Counted from the stretch's first letter, positions 15,342 through 24,122 are shown. The stretch is DNA of 32,018 bases from Planctomycetota bacterium (GCA_022564665.1 JADFKZ010000013.1:1-32018); one strand, 5' to 3'. A program made the numbers and translations. Notes: generated by a model from the sequence alone, not told the origin.

Positions 15342-16928
15342 ATGGGCGTCAAGACCTATCAAGCATATACCATGGCCGAAGCGCTGGACGTGGCGAAGCG
15401 CGATCTCGGCGCAGACGCGGTGGTCCTGGAAACGCGGACCTTCAAACGCGGAGGGATCTTCGGAATTGGCCGAAAATCCGTCTTCGAGCTGACTGCGACC
15501 GACGCTGACCGCGCGGAGCTGTCGACGGCGGCGCGTCCGCGACGCATGCCCAGAATAGCACGCGAAGCCTACAAAAAGCACCGCGTGAAATCCGAAGAGG
15601 CGGAACCTCTTCAGCGCAACCGCACCCGGCGGCTTGCGCAGGCGATGGCGGAGACCCATTCGCGGATAACCACGCACGCCTTGGAGTGCCCTGCGATGCC
15701 TCTTGAGGCAGTGCCGCCCCCGAGTTCTCAGGAGCCGCCGGTCCCTGCTGCGGTGGCTCGATCCGGATCCAAGCCGTCGCAGGAACCGAAGCGGTTCAAA
15801 GTGCCCAGCGACCCGATATCGCCGGTGACGGGGGTGGCGCAGCGACGGGAGGAGCGTACCCGACCCGCCGGCCCCTCACGCCCGCGCGTGGCCCGCCGGT
15901 TCATCCTGTCAGCCGCCGACACCGGGCCTCCGACGGTGGTGGCACCCGCGGCGATCGGCGAGACTCTTTCCCCGGACACCGTAAGCCAGCTGCCTGCCGT
16001 GCCTCAGCGTCGTTTGGCGGACCACAAGGCCTCAGGCGACATGCATCAGGAGCTGGCCGCCATCAAGCTCATGGTGGGGAGGGTCTTACATCGACAGGCG
16101 TCGACGCGGACTCTCCAGCAGGCGTCGATGCCGTCAAGGCTCTTTGGAATGTATCTCGAGCTGATCGGACAGGATCTCTCAGAGGAGCTCGCAGAGAGAA
16201 TCGTCGCCGCCGTTCGCAGCGAGCTGAGCGACGGGGACTTCGACGATGCGTCGCTCGTGCGGGAAGCGGTGCTACGGCACCTGGCTTCCTTGGTGCCGGC
16301 GGCGGATCCGCTCGTGGGACAGCAGAGCCCGAAAAACCGGCCGTGGACGATTGCGCTGATCGGGCCCACCGGCGTGGGCAAGACGACGACACTCGCCAAG
16401 ATGGCGGCCACCTTCAAGCTGCGCCATCATCGACACGTCGGGCTGGTGACCTGCGACACCTATCGAATCGCCGCCGTCGACCAGCTTCGCACCTATGCCA
16501 ACATCATCGGCGTTCCGCTCAAGATCGCGCAGACGCCCTCCGAGATGCGGCAGGCGGTTTCTGCGCTGGCCGACTGTGAGATGATCCTTATCGACACCGC
16601 CGGACGCGGCCCCAACGACGCCGGACGGCTTGACGAATTGAGCCAGTGTCTGGCGGCAGTGGATCCGCATGAGGTGCACCTGGTGCTCTCCAGCACGTCC
16701 AGCGAGCGTGTTCTTCTTCGGGAGGCCCGGGCGTTTGTGGACCTGGGGGCCGATCGCGTCGTCATGACCAAGCTCGACGAAGCCGTGAGCTTCGGAGTGC
16801 TCATCAACGTCATGCAGGAAGTCGGCAAGAAGCTCAGCTACATCACGACCGGCCAGGAGGTGCCGAATCACATCGAAGTCGGTGAGCCGCGCCGGATGGC
16901 GGAGTTGGTGCTGGGTGCTGCGGTATAG
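15342..16928 (+). CDS. flhF: Flagellar biosynthesis SRP-type GTPase FlhF
   Basis: A 528-residue GTPase of the signal-recognition-particle family that positions flagella. The N-terminal B domain (about 1-65) begins VKTYQAYTMAEALDVAKRDL, typical for FlhF. A long low-complexity linker follows (about 65-230). The NG domain has P-loop GPTGVGKT at 341-348, DTYRIAAVDQLRTYA, the DTAGR box and TKLDEA. The linker is longer than in B. subtilis FlhF. The ATG at 15342 is preceded by GGGAGGG, a fair ribosome-binding site. Its stop is 3 bp before the flhG start, matching their joint function. Confidence 0.95.
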   Translation: MGVKTYQAYTMAEALDVAKRDLGADAVVLETRTFKRGGIFGIGRKSVFELTATDADRAELSTAARPRRMPRIAREAYKKHRVKSEEAEPLQRNRTRRLAQAMAETHSRITTHALECPAMPLEAVPPPSSQEPPVPAAVARSGSKPSQEPKRFKVPSDPISPVTGVAQRREERTRPAGPSRPRVARRFILSAADTGPPTVVAPAAIGETLSPDTVSQLPAVPQRRLADHKASGDMHQELAAIKLMVGRVLHRQASTRTLQQASMPSRLFGMYLELIGQDLSEELAERIVAAVRSELSDGDFDDASLVREAVLRHLASLVPAADPLVGQQSPKNRPWTIALIGPTGVGKTTTLAKMAATFKLRHHRHVGLVTCDTYRIAAVDQLRTYANIIGVPLKIAQTPSEMRQAVSALADCEMILIDTAGRGPNDAGRLDELSQCLAAVDPHEVHLVLSSTSSERVLLREARAFVDLGADRVVMTKLDEAVSFGVLINVMQEVGKKLSYITTGQEVPNHIEVGEPRRMAELVLGAAV

Positions 16929-16931
16929 AAC

Positions 16932-18110
16932 GTGAACGATCAGGCGACCAATCTCAGAGTGCTCGTGAAGCAGGCGGCCGCCGCGTGGCAGTCCGACGCC
17001 GCTCGTGACCCCGCCGGACGCGGTTTTGTACCACCGCCGGTCCCGCGACCCAGGGGGTCGCCAAACCACGTCCGGCCCCACAGTGCCGAGGGCTGCTCAA
17101 CTCAGCGTGCCGCGCAGCGCCGACGGCTGCCAAGCAAGAGTGATATGGGCGCCGCGATGACCGCAGCTGTCAAGGGGTACGCCGTCGGACCGCTGGAGGT
17201 GGGCATACGCCCGATGGCCCGGGTCATCGCCGTGACCTCGGGCAAGGGGGGTGTGGGAAAGACGAACATTGCTGTCAATCTCGCGGTGGCGCTCGTCCGG
17301 CTCGGCCAGAGAGTGTGTTTGCTGGATGCAGATCTGGGGCTGGCCAACGCTGATGTCCTGTGCAGCCTCACGCCGCGGTTGACGCTGGAGCACGTCATAA
17401 GCGGCCGCTGCCGTCTGGCGGAAGCCATGCTTCTGGCACCGGGCGGGTTCCGCCTCATACCGGGCGCCTGCGGGGTGGCTCGTCTGGCCGATCTTGCCGG
17501 CGCCGACCGGATGGCCCTCCTGGGGCAGCTCGGGGCCCTGGAGCGCGTCACCGACACCCTGATCATTGATACCGGGGCGGGGCTGAGCCGAAACGTGCTG
17601 GCGTTTGCCGCCGCCGCCCAGCAGGTTCTGGTGGTCACCACACCCGAGCCGACGGCCCTCACCGACGGCTACGGGATGATCAAGGCCCTCGTCCAGCGGA
17701 GTGCCGGGAGCCGCATCGATCTGTTGGTCAACATGGTCTGCCACGCCGGCGAGGGCGACAGCGTATTTACCCGGATGGATCGCGTGAGCCGGACATTCCT
17801 CAAGCAGCCGTTGGGGTTCGCCGGAAGCGTTCCCATCGACCAGGCGGTGCGGGAGGCGGTTCGGCACCGGGTTCCCTTTACCCTCTACGCCCCGGACACC
17901 CCGGCCACGGCGGCCCTGAACAGGCTGGCGCGGAGGGTTTCCGGGGTCGCCCATGAGGCGGATTCGGCCCACACCGGGGACCCGAGCGTCGGCTTTTTCG
18001 GACGTCTTGCTGATTTCTTTGGGCGGCGGCACACCGTTGATCGTGCCGCCAGCGTAGTGCAGGCGATGGATCGTTGCTGCGAAGGATCCCTTCGGCGTGT
18101 TGAGAGCTGA
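16932..18110 (+). CDS. flhG: MinD-like flagellar number regulator FlhG
   Basis: A 392-residue ParA/MinD-type ATPase that limits flagellar number and stimulates FlhF. The extreme N-terminus NDQATNLRVLV carries the DQxxxLR motif known to activate the FlhF GTPase. A poorly conserved linker of about 80 residues, longer than in known FlhG, leads to the deviant Walker A GKGGVGKT at 104-111, followed by LLDADLGLANADVL and DTGAGLSRNVL. A C-terminal helix for membrane binding is not obvious. The GTG at 16932, 3 bp after flhF, was chosen because it brings in the DQxxxLR motif. Confidence 0.93.
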   Translation: MNDQATNLRVLVKQAAAAWQSDAARDPAGRGFVPPPVPRPRGSPNHVRPHSAEGCSTQRAAQRRRLPSKSDMGAAMTAAVKGYAVGPLEVGIRPMARVIAVTSGKGGVGKTNIAVNLAVALVRLGQRVCLLDADLGLANADVLCSLTPRLTLEHVISGRCRLAEAMLLAPGGFRLIPGACGVARLADLAGADRMALLGQLGALERVTDTLIIDTGAGLSRNVLAFAAAAQQVLVVTTPEPTALTDGYGMIKALVQRSAGSRIDLLVNMVCHAGEGDSVFTRMDRVSRTFLKQPLGFAGSVPIDQAVREAVRHRVPFTLYAPDTPATAALNRLARRVSGVAHEADSAHTGDPSVGFFGRLADFFGRRHTVDRAASVVQAMDRCCEGSLRRVES

Positions 18111-18125
18111 TCGACTCGTTGGAAA

Positions 18126-18515
18126 GTGTCGATAGGAACAGGTTTGACGGACCTCAAGTTGGTGGCAGAGATGGCCAGACAAGACGGATGGAATCCGGGA
18201 ATGGTGACGAGGAGCAGTCCCGGACACGTGCTTGGGGGCTGCTTCGCCATGGCCGCGTTCGCCGTCGCGGTGGTGGCGGGACTGGCCCGCGACAACACGC
18301 CGTCGGCCATCCTCCTGCGTGCCGTGATCGCGATGATCGTGTGCTACCCGGTGGGGATGCTCGTCGGAATGATGTGCTTGCGAGTCCTGCAGGAGCAGGT
18401 CAAAGCACACCAGAAGACGGGCGCGGATGATGAATCGACCCTGCAGGCCCATGGCCGACCGACGGCACAGATCGCAGAGAAAGCAGAGGACGCGGATGAT
18501 GCGACGGTTGTCTGA
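18126..18515 (+). CDS. Small two-helix membrane protein between flhG and fliA
   Basis: A 129-residue protein, not recognised. It has two adjacent hydrophobic segments (about 34-53 and 61-85, containing GMLVGMMCLRVL) and an acidic, charged C-terminal tail, suggesting a membrane hairpin with both ends in the cytoplasm. The start is uncertain: GTG 18126 gives the full frame, and ATG 18171 would remove 15 residues without losing a helix. It sits 15 bp after flhG and upstream of the fliA promoter, so it is probably cotranscribed with the flagellar genes. A flagellar role is inferred only from position. Confidence 0.7.
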   Translation: MSIGTGLTDLKLVAEMARQDGWNPGMVTRSSPGHVLGGCFAMAAFAVAVVAGLARDNTPSAILLRAVIAMIVCYPVGMLVGMMCLRVLQEQVKAHQKTGADDESTLQAHGRPTAQIAEKAEDADDATVV

Positions 18516-18524
18516 TCGACTGTT

Positions 18525-18553
18525 TGTACCGAGGGACAGTTTCGCGGTATATT
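18525..18553 (+). promoter_or_regulatory. Candidate sigma-70-type promoter of fliA
   Basis: TTGTAC (18525-18530), a 17-nt spacer and TATATT (18548-18553), which matches TATAAT at five of six positions. The predicted start is about 18560, giving a leader of roughly 57 nt before the fliA ATG at 18617. Confidence 0.55.
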
Positions 18554-18616
18554 GAACGGAAGTTCTGCCAGGGAACGGCGGAACGGCTGCTCTAGCCAAG
18601 GTCAAGGAGCCGACCA

Positions 18617-19459
18617 ATGCCCAAGACAAGAATAAAGGCCCCCGCGGTGCGGCGCAACCGGGTCGCCTCCGACGGCGTCTGTTCGATTCGGGGACCGCTT
18701 AAGGAGGCGCCGATCGCGGACGTCTGGCAGGCGTACAAGACGACTGCCTCGGAGGATCTAAGAAACTTCCTGATCGAGCATTACCTTCAGCTCGTCCGGA
18801 GCACGGCGGAGCGAATGCATATGCGCCTGCCCGGCGAAGTTGATGTGGAGGATCTCATGTCGGCCGGCCTCTTTGGGCTGATGGATGCGATCGACGCGTT
18901 TGATCTTGAGCGCGGGGTCAAGTTCGAGACCTACTGCACCCAGCGGATCCGCGGGGCCATCTTTGATGAGCTTCGGGCGATGGACTGGGTCCCGCGGCTG
19001 GTCCGCTCACGCACCGCCAAGGTGGAGCGCGCCCGAAAGGCGCTTGAGATGGAGCTGGGCCGGCGTCCGACGGACAAAGAGGTGTGCGGGCGGTTGAAAG
19101 TGACCAAGGCGGAATACAAGAAGCTCTCCAAGGATTCCAAGCCGGTCAATATCGTCTCGCTGAACCGAAAGTGGTTCGAGACCGACTCCAGCAAGGACAT
19201 CCGCGAAATCGACGTGATCCAGGACAGCCGGCAAGAAGACCCGCTGGTGGAGCTTCACAAACGTGATTTGAAGCTCCTGATCACCAAGGGTCTATCGCGA
19301 GCTGAGCGGCTGATCGTCATCCTGTACTACTACGAGGAGATGACGATGAAGGAAATCGGGATTACGCTGGATCTCTCCGAATCGCGTGTCAGCCAGATGC
19401 ACAGCTCGATTCTGGCCCGGCTCCAGGCGCAGATGCAATATCGGACGAAGGAGTTCTGA
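18617..19459 (+). CDS. fliA: Flagellar RNA polymerase sigma factor FliA
   Basis: A 280-residue sigma-28/WhiG-type factor that directs transcription of late flagellar genes. Region 2 is clear: EDLMSAGLFGLMDAIDAFD, then KFETYCTQRIRGAIFDELR and MDWVPRLVRS. Region 3 has RRPTDKEVCGRL. Region 4 has LYYYEEMTMKEIGITLDLSE followed by SRVSQMHSS, the helix-turn-helix that reads the -35 element. The start is firm: AAGGAG at 18604-18609 lies 7 nt before ATG 18617. It has its own likely promoter. No anti-sigma factor FlgM is visible nearby. It ends the flagellar block. Confidence 0.96.
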   Translation: MPKTRIKAPAVRRNRVASDGVCSIRGPLKEAPIADVWQAYKTTASEDLRNFLIEHYLQLVRSTAERMHMRLPGEVDVEDLMSAGLFGLMDAIDAFDLERGVKFETYCTQRIRGAIFDELRAMDWVPRLVRSRTAKVERARKALEMELGRRPTDKEVCGRLKVTKAEYKKLSKDSKPVNIVSLNRKWFETDSSKDIREIDVIQDSRQEDPLVELHKRDLKLLITKGLSRAERLIVILYYYEEMTMKEIGITLDLSESRVSQMHSSILARLQAQMQYRTKEF

Positions 19460-19464
19460 AAGAA

Positions 19465-19513
19465 GGCTGTCGGCTATCAGCCGGAGGTGTGCCGACCGCC
19501 TTCTCTGGCCGAG
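19465..19513 (+). repeat. Dispersed intergenic repeat, inverted partner at 4-51
   Basis: It begins GGCTGTCGGCTATCAGCCGG and continues with GTGCCGACCGCCTTCTC, a close match to the reverse complement of 4-51. It lies right after fliA and before the PilZ gene, in a 193-bp non-coding gap. Confidence 0.55.
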
Positions 19514-19652
19514 AGCCGAGAGCGTCTGTGGCCGGAAGAGCTTGACGCTTCACCTTCATCCCTCCGACAAAGCGGACGATATCGAAGTGGCGGCCGGCTC
19601 CCCACACACGTGGTGGGGTGCGGTCTGCGCTGATGTTGTATGAGGGTGAGGC

Positions 19653-20123
19653 ATGTCGCGCAAGAGCGGACTGAGGGTTCGACAACACCAGCGCCGGGGG
19701 ATCGAGCTGCCGGTGGAGTTTGTGATCTGCGAGGAACATCGCAGTCAGGTGAAGTTCAGCACGTCCTCGTCGGCCGTGGACGAACACACCATCCGCGGCG
19801 TCTCACTCGACATCAGTCCCGGTGGACTCGGATTCTCCTCTGCGCAATTCCTGCCCCGATTGTGCGAGGGGACGCTTCGGGTGTTTGATCCAGCGCCGGT
19901 GAGATCCAATGCAGACGGATCGCCTGTCCATGAAGTCGCTTTCGCCCAGCGCGTCAAGGTTCGGCGAGTCCGGATGATCGGACCCGAGCCGACCTATTTC
20001 ATCGGGGTGTCTTTCGACGACCCCGACGGCATCGATCCCGAGATCGCCAGCCGCATGCTCCTGCTGCAGTCTCAAATGCCGTCAGGGCAGGCCTCGGAAT
20101 CTCCGGGAGAACCTGATGAGTAA
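19653..20123 (+). CDS. PilZ-domain protein
   Basis: A 156-residue protein with the two PilZ signatures for cyclic-di-GMP binding: RxxxR at R10-R14 in RQHQRR and DxSxxG at D53-G58 in DISPGG. A following beta-barrel pattern ends FIGVSFDDP. The C-terminus is acidic. The signature residues are present, so nucleotide binding is expected. The gene overlaps gspE by 8 bp, indicating coupled translation and a likely regulatory link with the secretion/pilus ATPase. It could alternatively serve the flagellar motor, whose genes end just upstream. Confidence 0.85.
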   Translation: MSRKSGLRVRQHQRRGIELPVEFVICEEHRSQVKFSTSSSAVDEHTIRGVSLDISPGGLGFSSAQFLPRLCEGTLRVFDPAPVRSNADGSPVHEVAFAQRVKVRRVRMIGPEPTYFIGVSFDDPDGIDPEIASRMLLLQSQMPSGQASESPGEPDE

Positions 20124-21804
20124 TCAGGACATCTTTCTGGAGCAGGCGCTCCTGGAGGAGGAGCAGATCACGACCGTGGAGCTGGACACCGTGCGCCGCC
20201 ACGCTCTCGAGTGCAAAGTGGACCTGGTGGACGCGTTGATAGCCTGCGACGTCATCAGCGCCCGCGACATCGCGCTGGCCAAGGCGGGCATATGTGAAGC
20301 ACCGTACGTCGAGATCGGCCAGTACGAGCCGACCTTTGCAAACACCCAGCTTCTACCGAGGGCCGCTGCCGAGCAGTTCCGCATGTTCCCGTTGTTCAAG
20401 ATCGACGACGTGCTGACGCTGGCCATGGACGATCCGCTGAACCTCGAGGCGATGGACCAGGCGAGGCTCTATGCCCAGTGTGAGGTGGACGCGGTCCTTT
20501 GCGATCGCGTTCAGCTTGATGCCGTCATCGGGCGCGCCTACAGACTCAGCCAGATCGGGACCCCGGTTGTGGAGGTTGAATCAGCGCCGGAGGAGGAGGC
20601 ACCGGCCGAAGCCAGCCAGCCCGTGGTCGCGGCGGTCAACCAGATGCTCATGGATGCCTGCGCACAGGGGGCCAGCGACGTCCACATCAACCCCGACCAG
20701 AACGAGCTTCGCCTGCGGTTCCGCGTGGACGGGATTCTCTACGAGCAGCAGGGCCCGCCGCTTTCCATGCATCTGGGAATCGTCCAGCGGCTCAAGGTCA
20801 TGGCGAATCTGGACCTGACACAAACGCGTCGACCACAGGACGGCAAGTTCCGATTCGACTACAAGAATGAGCCGATTGATGTCCGCATGTCGACGCTGCC
20901 CACCGTCTGCGGCGAAAATGTCGTACTGCGTGTGCTGTCGGGCACGCAAACGCCTTTGGACTTTCATGAGCTGGGCGTACCCGCCCACATGTGCGAGGCA
21001 CTCGATGAGCTGATCGCGCGTCCCTACGGAATGCTGCTTGTGACCGGCCCCACCGGCTGCGGCAAGACAACCACCCTCTACGCTGTCCTGCAAAAGCTCA
21101 ACGATCCCTGCCGGAACATCATGACCATCGAGGACCCGGTCGAGATCCGGCTTCCCTATCTTCGCCAAATTCAGGTGCATGCGGAGATCGGGCTCACATT
21201 CGCCTCGGCTTTGCGATCGATCGTGCGGCAGGACCCCGACGTGATTCTGGTGGGCGAGATCCGTGACAACGAGACGGCGACGATCGCGCTGCAGGCGGCC
21301 CTGACCGGGCACCTGGTGCTGGCCACGCTGCACACCAACGACGCTGCGGGCGCCGTCGCGCGGCTGCGCGACTACAACCTGCCACCGTTTGTCATCAATT
21401 CCGCGGTGCTGGCCGTGGTGGCTCAGCGCCTCGTCCGCCGCGTCTGTGAGCACTGTGTCGTTCCCGACACGATCGACGACCTTATCCGCCATCGTTTTGC
21501 GCTGGACCCGGACGAGACCGACTTCGTTCGCGGAAAGGGGTGTCCGCGCTGCGGGCATACGGGCTATCGGGGACGGGTGGGTCTCTTTGAGCTGCTGAAC
21601 TTTACTCCCTCAATGCAGGTGCTTGTGGAGCAGGGGGGCTCGACGAAGAAGATTCGCGAACGCGCCGCGCGCGAGGGCATGCGTCAGATGTGGCAGGACG
21701 GCCTGGAGAAGGCGCGACTGGGCCAGACCACACTTCAGGAAATCGCCAAGGTCTCCGCCGTTCTGGCCGTCGGGACCTCGCAGCGGAGGAGGAAGAGCGC
21801 ATGA
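20116..21804 (+). CDS. gspE: Type II secretion/type IV pilus assembly ATPase GspE/PilB
   Basis: A 562-residue cytoplasmic hexameric ATPase that drives pseudopilus or pilus extension. The N-terminal region (about 1-150) is a GSPII_E_N/MshEN-type domain, but the RLG-type ligand motif of cyclic-di-GMP-binding MshEN repeats is not evident. The ATPase core has Walker A GPTGCGKT at 311-318, the Asp-box TIEDPVE, Walker B DPDVILVGEIRD at 373-384 and the His-box LATLHTNDA. A tetracysteine zinc site is formed by CEHC (444-447) and CPRC (476-479), typical of extension ATPases rather than PilT. The stop overlaps the gspF start (ATGA). Confidence 0.95.
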   Translation: MSNQDIFLEQALLEEEQITTVELDTVRRHALECKVDLVDALIACDVISARDIALAKAGICEAPYVEIGQYEPTFANTQLLPRAAAEQFRMFPLFKIDDVLTLAMDDPLNLEAMDQARLYAQCEVDAVLCDRVQLDAVIGRAYRLSQIGTPVVEVESAPEEEAPAEASQPVVAAVNQMLMDACAQGASDVHINPDQNELRLRFRVDGILYEQQGPPLSMHLGIVQRLKVMANLDLTQTRRPQDGKFRFDYKNEPIDVRMSTLPTVCGENVVLRVLSGTQTPLDFHELGVPAHMCEALDELIARPYGMLLVTGPTGCGKTTTLYAVLQKLNDPCRNIMTIEDPVEIRLPYLRQIQVHAEIGLTFASALRSIVRQDPDVILVGEIRDNETATIALQAALTGHLVLATLHTNDAAGAVARLRDYNLPPFVINSAVLAVVAQRLVRRVCEHCVVPDTIDDLIRHRFALDPDETDFVRGKGCPRCGHTGYRGRVGLFELLNFTPSMQVLVEQGGSTKKIRERAAREGMRQMWQDGLEKARLGQTTLQEIAKVSAVLAVGTSQRRRKSA

Positions 21805-23006
21805 GCCAGATATCATTTCGCTATAAGGCGATCGATCACCGGGGCGCCAAGACCAAGGGCGTGCTTCGGGCAGCGACCGCCAATGAGGCGTACCGCCGGA
21901 TCAGCGCGGCGGGCTTGAAGCCTCTTAAGCTCACCGCGCAGAGATCCGGGCGGATCGGTGGGCGCTCGGCGTCCGTGGGGACCAGGGACCTCGCACACCT
22001 GACCTATCAGTTCGGGGTCCTGATGGAGGCCCGCATCCCGATTGCCGACGGGCTCCGCTCAATCAGTGAACAGGAGACCAATCCAAAGCTTCGTGCCGTC
22101 ATTGAGGAGGTTGCCGGCCAGATCGAGGCGGGGAATTCGGTCACTGACTCCCTGAACCAGCATCGCGACGTGTTCGGCGAGGTGTATATCGAGACGATTC
22201 GCGCCGCAGAGACGAGCGGCAACATGGTCAAGGTGCTGGCTCGGCTGGCGGAGATGCTTGAGCGGCAGTACGAGTCCAATAAGAACATCAAGGGGGCCAT
22301 GATCTACCCGGCCTGTGTGGTCATCGCCATGGTGCTGGCGGTGACCTTTCTGCTGATCTTCGTCGTGCCCCAGTTCGCACGCCTGTACTCCAGCAGGGGG
22401 TTCGATCTGCCGCTGCCGACGCAGATCCTGATCGGTGCCAGCAGCGTTGTCCGCTCGTACTGGCACGTCGTAATCGCCGGAGGCGCGGGGATCGTGTGGG
22501 GCATTCGCCGGCTGTGGCGGGCACCGACCCAAAAGTACAGGATCGATGGGTGGCTCCACAAGATCCCGGTCCTGCGGGACCTGCTGAGGGGAGTGGCGGT
22601 CAGCCGTTTCGCCCATCTCTTTGGGGTCACGCTCCAGAGCGGGTTGGGGCTCATTGAGGCCCTGGAGTTATCCGGGAACGCGTCCGGACGGCCGCTGCTG
22701 CAGGCGGATGTCCAAAAAATGCGTGATCAGGTTAAACAAGGCGGCCGGCTCGCCGATGTCATGCTTGCCTGTGCATATCTGCCCGGGTTTGCGCGGCGGA
22801 TGATCGCCGCTGGTGAGGAAGCTGCGGAAATGCCAAAGATGTGTGAGATCGTGGCGAGGCATTACGATTCCGAGGTCGGCCACCTGACCAAGAACCTGCC
22901 CACGATCCTGGAACCGATCATGATCGTTGGCCTGGCCGGAGTCTTCCTCGTTGTCGCGCTTGCCATCTTCCTACCCATGTGGGAGATGGGGACGCTGATG
23001 GGATAG
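21801..23006 (+). CDS. gspF: Inner-membrane platform protein GspF/PilC
   Basis: A 401-residue polytopic platform protein that works with the ATPase. The start FRYKAIDHRGAKTKGVLRA is typical. Two related GSPII_F domains follow: the first has FGVLMEARIPIADGLRSI and AAETSGNMVKVL, the second FGVTLQSGLGLIEALELSG and AAGEEAAEMPKMCEIVA. Three membrane helices are seen (about 168-193, 213-233 and 375-396). The ATG at 21801 overlaps the gspE stop by 4 bp. A longer in-frame reading upstream lies within gspE and is dismissed. Confidence 0.95.
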   Translation: MSQISFRYKAIDHRGAKTKGVLRAATANEAYRRISAAGLKPLKLTAQRSGRIGGRSASVGTRDLAHLTYQFGVLMEARIPIADGLRSISEQETNPKLRAVIEEVAGQIEAGNSVTDSLNQHRDVFGEVYIETIRAAETSGNMVKVLARLAEMLERQYESNKNIKGAMIYPACVVIAMVLAVTFLLIFVVPQFARLYSSRGFDLPLPTQILIGASSVVRSYWHVVIAGGAGIVWGIRRLWRAPTQKYRIDGWLHKIPVLRDLLRGVAVSRFAHLFGVTLQSGLGLIEALELSGNASGRPLLQADVQKMRDQVKQGGRLADVMLACAYLPGFARRMIAAGEEAAEMPKMCEIVARHYDSEVGHLTKNLPTILEPIMIVGLAGVFLVVALAIFLPMWEMGTLMG

Positions 23007-23115
23007 AGGCGCCGGCGGCGTTCTCTGGTGTTGAAAAAGGGCCGCGGCTACGGGTGGTTGCGGCAGATCTAGGACAAACGTAGCGCGGATATCCTGCAAG
23101 GAAGGAACAAAGACC

Positions 23116-23448
23116 ATGAATCGCAACGCACTGAGAAAGGGCTTCACGCTGATTGAGCTCATGGCGGTTGTCGTGATCCTGGCCATTCTGGCCGGCGTGG
23201 CACTGCCGAAGTTCTTCAACTACGCCGCACAGTCCAAGGTGGCCGCCACCAAGGGCACGCTGGGTGGTGTCCGGGCGGGCATCGCTAATTTCTACGCCGA
23301 CAAGGCCATCAACTCCGCTACCTCGAGGTATCCGACGCTGGCCGAGCTGAGCGGCACTTCGGTGATGCTGGAAATCCTGCCCGATAATCCGTACCGAGTC
23401 CTGCCAGCAACGTGGTGGTCACGGCCACCTGGGCGAACTCCACGGTAA
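23116..23448 (+). CDS. gspG: Major pseudopilin GspG, C-terminus lost by frameshift
   Basis: A prepilin of the GspG/PilA type. A short basic leader is cut after G9, and the mature protein begins FTLIELMAVVVILAILAGVA, with the key Glu at mature position 5 (E14) and the hydrophobic assembly helix. The frame remains family-like up to DNPY and then turns into an arginine-rich tail before stopping at 23448. The expected C-terminus continues in another frame to 23561. One missing base at about 23392-23400 explains this. AGGAA precedes the ATG. The 109-bp gap to gspF has no clear promoter. Confidence 0.9.
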   Translation: MNRNALRKGFTLIELMAVVVILAILAGVALPKFFNYAAQSKVAATKGTLGGVRAGIANFYADKAINSATSRYPTLAELSGTSVMLEILPDNPYRVLPATWWSRPPGRTPR

Positions 23449-23561
23449 GGACCACCGGCGGCGCTCAGGGCTGGCGGTACTACTCCGGTGGCGGCGTGGG
23501 GTCCAGGGCGGTCTTCTGGGCCAACACCGACTCGGCCGGCATCAGCGAAAACGACTTCTGA
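23388..23561 (+). pseudogene. Out-of-frame C-terminal part of GspG
   Basis: In the alternative frame the sequence reads SPASNVVVTATWANSTVRTT followed by GWRYYSGGG, FWANTDSAG and a stop at 23559-23561. This is the normal ending of a pseudopilin headgroup and connects naturally to DNPY of the upstream frame. This frame is closed by a stop at 23385-23387, so it cannot be translated independently. A one-base loss, real or from assembly, is the simplest cause. Confidence 0.8.
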
Positions 23562-23573
23562 TCGGTCTGGCTC

Positions 23574-24122
23574 ATGCGGACTCGAATTCGCCGACACCGA
23601 GCCCACCGTCTCATGCGAGGCGGTGGGTTTAGCCTTATGGAGCTGGTCGTCGTCATGACGGTCACGGTGATCATGTCGGGCGTGGCCGTGGTGGCGATGA
23701 GCTCGACGACAGGGAACCGCGCCGCCATCGCCGCCAAGCGGCTTCTGAGGGATATGACCTTTGCTCGCCAGCGGGCGATCGCCACCGGCACCGGCACCTG
23801 GGTGGTGTTCGACACCGGGGCCGAAACCTGGTCGATCCTCTCTGAGGACCCCAGCAGCCCCGGTCGGGCCGGCGCCACCGCGCTCACCGACCCCGCCACG
23901 GGCGGCGATATGGTCGAGACGCTCGGCACCGGCTCGTTCATCGGTGTGGAACTCGTCAGCGCGACCTTTGACGCCGGCAGTGAGGTGGGTTTCGATTGGC
24001 TCGGTCAGCCACTCAACTCCGCTGACACCACGCTGGCTGCGGCGGGTACGGTCACGCTTTCGGATGGCCACCAGATCACCGTCACCATCAGCACAGGTCA
24101 CATCGCCTATGTCGCGCCCTAG
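23574..24122 (+). CDS. gspH: Minor pseudopilin, GspH-like
   Basis: A 182-residue minor pseudopilin. A basic leader of 18 residues ends G18, and the mature part starts FSLMELVVVMTVTVIMSG, with Glu at mature position 5 (E23). The downstream RLLRDMTFARQRAIATG helix and the following strands resemble GspH/FimT proteins, which cap the pseudopilus. It starts 12 bp after the restored gspG stop. ATG 23613 is an alternative start that shortens the leader. The subunit letter is assigned by order and likeness, with moderate certainty. Confidence 0.82.
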   Translation: MRTRIRRHRAHRLMRGGGFSLMELVVVMTVTVIMSGVAVVAMSSTTGNRAAIAAKRLLRDMTFARQRAIATGTGTWVVFDTGAETWSILSEDPSSPGRAGATALTDPATGGDMVETLGTGSFIGVELVSATFDAGSEVGFDWLGQPLNSADTTLAAAGTVTLSDGHQITVTISTGHIAYVAP

